From assembly GCA_029449245.1 (NCBI GenBank), contig JANATF010000001.1, forward strand, positions 2,728,001 to 2,792,000: a stretch of 64,000 nucleotides of DNA, read 5' to 3'. Of the stretch, positions 58,155 through 64,000 are shown one piece after another (position 1 is the first letter of the stretch; each line of letters starts with the position of its first letter). The DNA comes from Mortierella alpina (Eukaryota; Mortierellomycota; Mortierellomycetes; Mortierellales; Mortierellaceae). The notes under the pieces were generated by a model. That model did no database searches and was not told where the DNA came from. It saw only the letters and a program-made list of their open reading frames with translations. The translations under genes were made by a program, and so were the position numbers.

Positions 58155-58171
58155 GCGACGTGAAGCGTCGC
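58155..58171 (+). ncRNA. Stem-loop 1 directly after the PIN-Fanzor stop codon
   Basis: GCGACG-TGAAG-CGTCGC: a perfect 6-bp stem with a 5-nt loop that begins at the base after TAA. Fanzor and TnpB guide RNAs commonly come from the 3' end of the gene and run into the element end, so this is a candidate part of the guide scaffold. Function inferred. Confidence 0.5.
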
Positions 58172-58190
58172 AACAATTTGTAGAATAACG

Positions 58191-58221
58191 GGCGTCTTCC
58201 GGCCTTCGGGCTGGGGATGCC
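58191..58221 (+). ncRNA. Stem-loop 2 with UUCG tetraloop (candidate guide RNA scaffold)
   Basis: GGCGTC pairs with GATGCC outside, and CCGGCC pairs with GGCTGG inside, closing a TTCG loop; a TT/G internal bulge separates the two 6-bp stems. A C-UUCG-G tetraloop is among the most stable RNA loops. It starts 37 nt after the stop codon. Together with stem-loop 1 it could be the 3' scaffold of a Fanzor guide RNA, or a transposon-end hairpin. Confidence 0.55.
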
Positions 58222-58250
58222 TCTACAGTAAGTGTACATCTTTTCACCTG

Positions 58251-58293
58251 CGAGAGCGACGAGCGAGCGTTGAGCGACCAGCGAGCGAGCGAC
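58251..58293. repeat. GAGCGA-rich cluster (right)
   Basis: Repeated GAGCGA/GCGAGCGAGC hexamers over 43 bp, between stem-loop 2 and the candidate right terminal repeat. The same hexamer family flanks the left side at 51280-51345. Confidence 0.7.
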
Positions 58294-58311
58294 CTTTGCT
58301 AACATTTATTC

Positions 58312-58326
58312 GCTCCCATCCCTAGT
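58312..58326. repeat. Candidate right terminal inverted repeat
   Basis: GCTCCCATCCCTAGT; its reverse complement matches the left candidate at 51255-51269 in 13 of 15 bases. AGAG follows directly (58327-58330), as it precedes the left copy. Confidence 0.35.
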
Positions 58327-58350
58327 AGAGACTCCAAAATAATAATACGA

Positions 58351-58462
58351 TAGGCGCCAAGGATGAGCTGCTTGGTCTTTGTGTCCTCGAGATCCAGACG
58401 GTTGGTAATCTGCTCGAACCCATCACCAGGGCCATGTTCATAATCTAAAGGGAAGCCAAGAC
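58351..58462 (-). pseudogene. Inverted copy of the PHO88 intron 1 / exon 2 boundary
   Basis: The reverse complement matches 59561-59673 almost exactly over 112 bp, with one missing base. It includes the last 18 nt of the PHO88 intron with its TTTAG acceptor, then the start of exon 2 as far as ILGAY. Because intron sequence is included, the source was genomic DNA or unspliced RNA. Near identity means the copy is recent. Confidence 0.93.
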
Positions 58463-58484
58463 GAACACTTCAGCCCAGGACGAG

Positions 58485-58636
58485 GTTGAATGAAACATCG
58501 CCAGCACAAGGCCATGCGATTCGAAAAGTTATTATGAATCACCAAACAAGCGGTTGCCTGCGTTGGTTTTTTATCTAATAAATACATCCCTTCCAGAAGT
58601 CGGGATTTTTAGCATGTATTAGCTCTAGAATTACCA
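58485..58636 (-). pseudogene. 18S rRNA gene fragment (~150 bp)
   Basis: On the minus strand this reads GGTAATTCTAGAGCTAATAC, then ATGTATTTATTAGATAAA and AATAACTTTTCGAATCGCAT, ending at TTCATTCAA. These are universally conserved 5'-domain 18S rRNA sequences in the correct order. The rest of the rRNA is absent, so it is a fragment, not an rDNA unit. Confidence 0.93.
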
Positions 58637-58918
58637 TTTGGCAATGGTGAGGGAGATGGGATGAAAGATGTGTGTTCAATTACGAAAAGTGTGTGTGCAA
58701 TTAGAGAGAGAGGTACGAGGGGTGAATTGATTGGTCAAACTTTTTTTTTTTCTTACGCACCTATCTCTCGGTTGTGTGCATTTTTGAGTTCTCGTGCTTC
58801 CATCTTTCAGCTTCCTTTTTGTTCCTTCGCTTCCTTCATCACCCCTCCGCCCTCCTTTTTGACCCACCACACCCATCTCGGCCTCATTCTCTCGCGCAGA
58901 AGAACATAAACATACACC

Positions 58919-60166
58919 ATGAACGCACAGGTATGAACCCCAAGGGCGCAAAATCTAGCTGGGAAGCAACCATCATGGAAAAAAAAAAGCAGATGCTAGT
59001 CGGACACTCACAGTGGCAGGATGACGGAAGGTTGTTGGACGCCAAGATACAAAAAAAAAGTGCAAACGTTGGTCAGATTGGAACTTGCGGGACAGATGGC
59101 AGGGACCAGACAACGGGAATCCATCGTCCTCTTTTCTTTTTTTTCTTGATGTCTATTGTGCTTCAATCTGGAATACGAAACGTGCCTACGTTCATAGTGT
59201 TTGGATGATCAACTCACTGCGACAACAGGACAAGATGAAGCGACTTTTGAGACGACAGATCTGATCAGGAAATCGTCCCTACAGAAAGTTGAGAAAAAAA
59301 GGAACTCCGCTGTGCTCCAGGCGCGCGCACAACATTCTTGCAGTCCGTCGCACCATATCGTCTCACACCTCTTGCGCTCGACACTTGAGAAGAACCAACG
59401 TTGGATAATTTGCGGTCAGAGATCCCAAGAATACTCGCACCTCGAGACAAGTGCGCGGTGATCGGAGGCGATTCAATGGACACTTGTGACGAGCCAGGAC
59501 TACGTGTTTATGTGTGTGTGGGGGCGTCAAACCGGTTTTGTAATGCGATACACTAACAAAGTCTTGGCTTCCCTTTAGATTATGAACATGGCCCTGGTGA
59601 TGGGTTCGATGCAGATTACCAACCGTCTGGATCTCGAGGACACAAAGACCAAGCAGCTCATCCTTGGCGCCTACGTGACCGCACAGGCCATCGTCCTCGG
59701 AGTCTCGTACCTGATCCAGCGCCGCATCCAGGCCAAGAAGGATACCACCGTCCTCAAGTACCTCGACACCCCCAAGCCCCTCTCTGGAGAGCAGCCCAAG
59801 CTGATCACGACCACTAACATGGCCTACGATTTGGAACAAAACGCAGCCGCCCAGAAGCAGGCCCTCATTGGTCTGGCCCTCATGGTCTTCCTCCACTTCC
59901 AGTTCGGTGTCATTCGCCCCTTGGTCGTCCAGTCGATCTTGCCCGTCAAGAACGCTCTTCAGTCCAAGTTTGCGCAGGTTCATTTGTTCAACAAGCCAGC
60001 TGAGGGTGACTTGAGACGGCCCTGGAAGGCTGACAACCCCTTCGCGGCCCTTTCGGGAGCTACTGATGAGCCCCAGAGCGAGGCTGCTGAGAAGGCTGCC
60101 ATCAAGAAGGCTGAGAAGGCTGAGAGCAAGGCTGGATCCAAGTCCGAGACCAAGAAGGATCAGTAA
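58919..60166 (+). CDS. PHO88: PHO88/SND3 family ER membrane protein
   Basis: Two exons (58919-58930 and 59579-60166) encode 199 residues. The first exon is only 12 nt (M-N-A-Q), followed by a long 648-nt intron; exon 2 opens IMNMALVMGSMQITNRLDLE. This matches the start of yeast Pho88 (Snd3), which serves the SND pathway for targeting membrane proteins to the ER. Membrane segments lie near residues 5-20, 35-55 and 100-125; TVLKYLDTPKPLSGEQPKLI is the conserved middle. The C-terminus is a Lys/Glu/Ala-rich cytosolic tail (KKAEKAESKAGS). A copy of the intron-exon 2 border lies inverted at 58351-58462. Convergent with prohibitin 1. Confidence 0.94.
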
Positions 60167-60435
60167 AGACGGGAAGCGTAGGGTTCTATTTTCTTTTTTT
60201 AGCAGAGAATTTCTGAGCTAAGCTCAAGGATATAAAGCACATATTTCAAAGCACTCATCTATGGATCCCCTTCCATACCCCATCCGGTCATCATCATCAT
60301 AATCGTTCGAGAACCATTAAAAAAAAAAGAAAGCTCTGGTAGATATATGTTGTTACTCTCTGGTGTGTCCACTACGTAGAATATCTCTGTCTGTCTACTT
60401 CTTGCTCGCCACTTCCGAACCTCTGTTGTTGTTTT

Positions 60436-62020
60436 TTAAACAGGCAAGTTCAACAACATGTTGTTACCCTTCTGGTTAGGAAGGTATGTGACATTCTTGG
60501 CATTGGCCAAAGTACCGGCAATATCCTTGGAAGCCTCAATACGACGGAGCTCAATCAAACCAGCACCGGCCTTGGCCAACGAGGCCGAAATGATCTCGGC
60601 CGCATGGGCCTCACCCTCGGCACGAATAATCGAGGCACTCTTCTCCTGTTCTGCCTTCTCGACAATGAATTTAGCCCGCTCGGCCTCCTGTTGGGCAATC
60701 TGCTTCTGTTCCACAGCGTTGGTGAAATCCCGACCAAAGGTCATGGTCGTGATCGACACATCCTCCAACTCAATATGGAACTCGCGTGCACGCTTCGCCA
60801 AATCCTCACGGATCTTGGACGAGACCAACTCACGCTGAGTGATCAACTCGCCAGCATCAAACTGAGCCACGATCGATTTCAAGACTTCGTTTCCGATCGA
60901 GGGCAACACACGCTCATCATAGTCCAGACCCAAGCTTTGGTAGATTGAGGACAAGTTCTTGACGTCGGGGCGGTGGAGGACACGGAGCGTGAGCGTGACC
61001 ATCTGCATATCCTTGGATCCTGTCGTGGTCGAGATGTTGCGGGGCTTGGTCCGGACGTCGAATGTGATGGCGCGCTGCAACCAAGGGACCAAGAAATGCG
61101 TTCCTTCGCCCACGGGTCCGGGCTTGACTCCCTCCAAACGGTCAAAGATCACTGCACGGTATCCTCCCTGGACTATGGGCGGGTTATAAAAAGGAAAACA
61201 GGAATTGTTAGCACAAAGTCCGAAGAAACAAAAGTCTCCTCTGCTATGACATCGATCCCCATTTGTCTATTCTCGCTCGAGGCAACTCCTTCTGCAGTTT
61301 TGTTTCCTGATAGCGGATCGCAGTAAACAGAACAAAAAAAGGCTCTTTGGGTCTGATCGCAACGGACCTATGACCTCCTCCGAGATCAAGCTATCAAGGG
61401 TCCTTGTTTGCAACGTTTTCGTACTCCTGCCCACCGCCTAATTTGCCATCCTTTTTTTTTTTTGCTTCCTGGATCCTGGCCCTCGCCTTGTTTCCAGTGC
61501 CCGAGTCACATCAATCATGGACGATAACATGCTTAACACAGTGCAAAACAAGAAAACAAGAAGGACCCTTGCTTCCTCGATGGAAGAAAAAAACACACAC
61601 ACACAACAAAAGACGTCCAGATCCTTCCATGGTTCGCTTCAAGAGTCAGATCCAGATCTGCAAAAAACCAAAGTCGCTCCGTCACAAGAGTCCATTAGAT
61701 CCCGAGCAGTGATCCCGACAAGACAAAGAGGACCACAAAGCCAAACTCCAGGATAAAGTGTATCCCCCCCTCCATTCTCCTGTCAGATCGTGGCATTTGT
61801 CTGGATCCTGCCTCAGATCATTCCTCCAGATCGCGATGCATATATATATATTTTTTTCCTTTTCCGGCGAAGAGGGGGAGGAAGAAGAATTTGTTATTTC
61901 GACAAATCGCAAAGGAGGGGATTTGCTTTCCTTACCATCGTACATGCTGTACTGCAAGAATGAGACAGCAGCTCCAATTGGAATGGCAACCTTTGTCAGG
62001 GTGTTGAGAATGGCGGACAT
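60436..62020 (-). CDS. PHB1: Prohibitin 1
   Basis: Two exons (62020-61936 and 61172-60436) encode 273 residues, the usual prohibitin 1 length. It forms ring complexes with prohibitin 2 in the mitochondrial inner membrane, chaperoning respiratory subunits and the m-AAA protease. The N-terminal anchor is [18 protein letters not shown]; the SPFH/PHB domain follows ([58 protein letters not shown]), then the coiled coil ([20 protein letters not shown]). The intron (61173-61935, 763 nt) is unusually long for this window; no second gene is visible in it. Start codon [12 protein letters not shown] is standard. Confidence 0.96.
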
Positions 62021-62223
62021 GGCTGCAAAGCTGTGTGTCTGTGTGTGTGTTGTGGGTGGAAAATGAGTGTGCGGCGGGTGAGAATCGAAATTGGAACGAA
62101 CGGAGGGACGGAGATACAAGTGCGACAGAGTCCTTATGCAACCCAAGGATCCGAAATTGTTGGGGGGGAGTTATGGACTCCTAATATATTACATGCTATT
62201 GATACAAATCTACAACAATTCTT

Positions 62224-64000
62224 TCATACTCCATAGTCCCAAACGAAGACAGCTCCATCGGCAGCTCCTCCAGCTATCCGTGTGTCGCCAAGACCCACAC
62301 AGGTCACTGGTCCATCTGGCCCGTGCAGCGAATAGAGACACTCGCCACTCTCCGTGTCCCACACCTTGACCGTCTTGTCCAATCCTCCAGAGACAATCCT
62401 CAGCTTGTCAAACGCGAGAGACCAAACACCGTCCTCGTGTCCAAAGAGCGTGTTCAAACACTCGCCAGACTCGGCATTCCACACTTTGAGCGTGTTGTCA
62501 AGGCCTCCAGAGATCACAATCGGCAGCATGTTCCTAACAGTCTCACCATCAGAGGACGAAGCTGCCTCATAAGCCGGAGAGCGCTGACCACTATTGCCTG
62601 CAATGGACCGTGCAGATTGCCGTTGCGCAAGTCGGCTGTGCATACGGTTCGCCAAGATAGAAATGAGGGCATCGCCCGAGGTTTGGAGACATTGGACGCG
62701 GCCAACGTGGCCAGTAAAGGTGCGGAGACATGTCCTTGAGGCGATATCCCACAGCTTGACGGTCGTGTCATCGCTGGCTGAAAAAAGCAGCGACTTCTTG
62801 TAGATCTGGACCTTGTTGACCAGATCCGTGTGGCCCTTGAGGGTCGAGCATTCACCCGTAGCAAAGTTCCATGTCTTGATGGTCGCATCTGCAGACCCAG
62901 ACGCCAGGATGCGCGAGTCAAAGTCTAGGGTCACGACACCGTCCGTGTGGCCCTGGAGCGTGCGGATGCACTGACCCGTGTGGTAGTTCCAGATCTTGAG
63001 GGTGCGATCCATGGATCCTGTGATCAGCTTGGCCTCGTCAAAATGAAGCGCTCGGACGCAGAGAGCATGTCCCTTCAGCGTACGAAGACATTCGCCAGTT
63101 TCAATGTTCCACACCTTGGCTGTGTTGTCGTAGGATCCAGTGATGAGGAAAGAGTCGTCAAACTGCAGGCACATCACTCCGTCGGTGTGGCCACGGAACT
63201 CCTTCAGTCGGTAATTGCGCTTTCTCCAGTTTCTCTCTACAATCAATCGCTCCGAGTAGATGTCCTTCCACAGACGTTTGGTGGTTCCTTCCGGTTTTGC
63301 GGGGGGTTGTGGGGACTGGAAAAGCGGCGTTGGGTAGTCATTCGATGCATCGTAGCCAGGTGAGGGTGAGCGAGAGCCATAACGGGCACGTTTTGATGAA
63401 CGTTCAGAGGATGTAGGATCATCGGATACGCTACGCCTTCTTGTTACTGATTCTTGCGAAGGGCTTGCTTCTGACGAGGAATGCGGTGGAGATGGAAGAG
63501 AGGGTGGAACCGAGTCGAGAGGAAGGACTGCAGAACGATTCTGATGTGGGTGATCTTCAGGTTCGCTTTCATCCGATACATCCTGCTGCTGCCGGCTCTG
63601 TAACTGCTGTTGTTGTTGTACCTGATGCTGATGCTGTTGCTCGATGGTGCGCCTGGATCGGACCTTCTTTTTCTCCAATAGAGGCAGGCCCCAGCCGCAC
63701 TTTGTGCACTTGAGTCCAATGTGCTGCTCACACATCCTGTGCCAAACCACATCATCGTCCGCTAAACGCTTCCAGCTCTTGCAGACCTGTGCTGCGTGAC
63801 ACAGCGAGGTAGCGTCCAGATGTGAGAGGATGCGCAGAGCGATCTCAGGTGGGAGAATGGTCAGAAAGTCGATTCGCAACAAGGGCTGGAGGTGGGTTGA
63901 GAGAAACGAGAGCTGTGGTACGCAGCACTGGGTGAGCAGGCCGCTCAACACTAGCTGACGATGAGAGGAAGGTGCAGATCCAAAGAGGGACCAAATGTGT
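62224..64000 (-). CDS. MET30: F-box/WD40 protein, Met30/sconB type, 5'-truncated by window edge
   Basis: One uninterrupted frame from the right edge to the stop at 62224, about 590 visible residues. The F-box reads LTILPPEIALRILSHLDATS and is followed by DDDVVWHRMCEQHIGLKCTK and CGWGLPLLEKKKVRSRR, a block typical of Met30/sconB. After a Gln- and Ser-rich linker comes ERNWRKRNYRLKEFRGHTDG and a run of WD40 repeats (GSYDNTAKVWNIETGECLRT, GSMDRTLKIWNYHTGQC, GSADATIKTWN, ASDDTTVKLWDIASRTC, GGLDNTLKVWNAESGEC, GGLDKTVKVWDTESGEC, GGAADGAVFVWDYGV). It is the substrate receptor of an SCF ubiquitin ligase that controls sulfur metabolism regulators. An insertion with an Arg/Ser-rich loop splits the blade after the fourth repeat. 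The N-terminus lies outside the window. Confidence 0.93.
   Translation of the reverse strand, partial: HIWSLFGSAPSSHRQLVLSGLLTQCCVPQLSFLSTHLQPLLRIDFLTILPPEIALRILSHLDATSLCHAAQVCKSWKRLADDDVVWHRMCEQHIGLKCTKCGWGLPLLEKKKVRSRRTIEQQHQHQVQQQQQLQSRQQQDVSDESEPEDHPHQNRSAVLPLDSVPPSLPSPPHSSSEASPSQESVTRRRSVSDDPTSSERSSKRARYGSRSPSPGYDASNDYPTPLFQSPQPPAKPEGTTKRLWKDIYSERLIVERNWRKRNYRLKEFRGHTDGVMCLQFDDSFLITGSYDNTAKVWNIETGECLRTLKGHALCVRALHFDEAKLITGSMDRTLKIWNYHTGQCIRTLQGHTDGVVTLDFDSRILASGSADATIKTWNFATGECSTLKGHTDLVNKVQIYKKSLLFSASDDTTVKLWDIASRTCLRTFTGHVGRVQCLQTSGDALISILANRMHSRLAQRQSARSIAGNSGQRSPAYEAASSSDGETVRNMLPIVISGGLDNTLKVWNAESGECLNTLFGHEDGVWSLAFDKLRIVSGGLDKTVKVWDTESGECLYSLHGPDGPVTCVGLGDTRIAGGAADGAVFVWDYGV

Larger units (their letters stand above)
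58155..58918. other. Region between PIN-Fanzor and PHO88 genes
   Basis: 764 bp: two stem-loops, a GAGCGA cluster, a candidate terminal repeat, a PHO88 inverted fragment (58351-58462), 22 bp of unknown origin, an 18S rRNA gene fragment (58485-58636), then the ordinary PHO88 promoter and T-rich leader (58637-58918). Confidence 0.75.

Noticed and set aside
58485-58636. A functional 18S rRNA gene
   Set aside because: Only about 150 bp of the 5' domain is present, with unrelated sequence on both sides.

Overview
The window is nuclear DNA of a fungus. Genes are dense, on both strands, and broken by short spliceosomal introns (mostly 80-110 nt, GT-AG, two with GC-AG). The gene set (PMT2-type O-mannosyltransferase, Met30/sconB, several alpha-arrestins, prohibitin, Pho88) fits an early-diverging fungus, most likely Mortierellomycotina or another Mucoromycota lineage. 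That placement rests on gene style and remembered family sequences, not on a search.

Layout. 1-14.8 kb: the 3' part of the replication protein A large subunit, convergent with an integrase-type HHCC zinc-finger protein; then a 1359-residue RS-rich protein whose C-terminus resembles the AF4/FMR2 (super elongation complex) homology domain; then an Alba-domain protein divergently paired with a 76-residue CENP-W-like histone-fold protein. 15-36.7 kb: three alpha-arrestin paralogues with the same intron plan, a type II membrane glycosyltransferase-like protein, a secreted alpha-carbonic anhydrase, DNA polymerase epsilon subunit 2, SFT2, a CHY zinc-finger (Hot13-type) protein, an FMC1-like protein and a long-chain acyl-CoA synthetase ending in a PTS1-like tripeptide. 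36.8-51.2 kb: a PMT2-type mannosyltransferase with a 15-nt microexon, a Pumilio protein with an added CCCH finger, and a C2H2 transcription factor. 58.9-64 kb: PHO88/SND3, prohibitin 1 and a Met30/sconB F-box WD40 protein that runs off the right edge.

The standout is 51.2-58.6 kb. A six-exon gene (52948-58154) encodes a 1560-residue protein with a FEN1/XPG-type PIN nuclease at the N-terminus and a Fanzor/TnpB-type RuvC nuclease with zinc ribbon at the C-terminus, joined by a lysine-rich linker. Three tandem ~90-bp repeats precede its ATG. Two strong stem-loops, one with a UUCG loop, follow its stop codon directly. Possible 15-bp imperfect terminal inverted repeats with a 4-bp target duplication flank the locus. 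Just outside the right end lies a chimeric insertion made of a 112-bp inverted copy of the neighbouring PHO88 intron/exon boundary and about 150 bp of 18S rRNA gene. I know of no described PIN-Fanzor fusion, so this is the candidate new system.

Most other genes are conserved housekeeping genes. The long gaps (5.2-7.9, 16.6-18.9, 39.9-43.1 and 46.8-49.7 kb) show no convincing genes and look like promoter and 5'-leader DNA rich in pyrimidine tracts. Exon borders were inferred by hand from reading frame, splice consensus and remembered family sequences.
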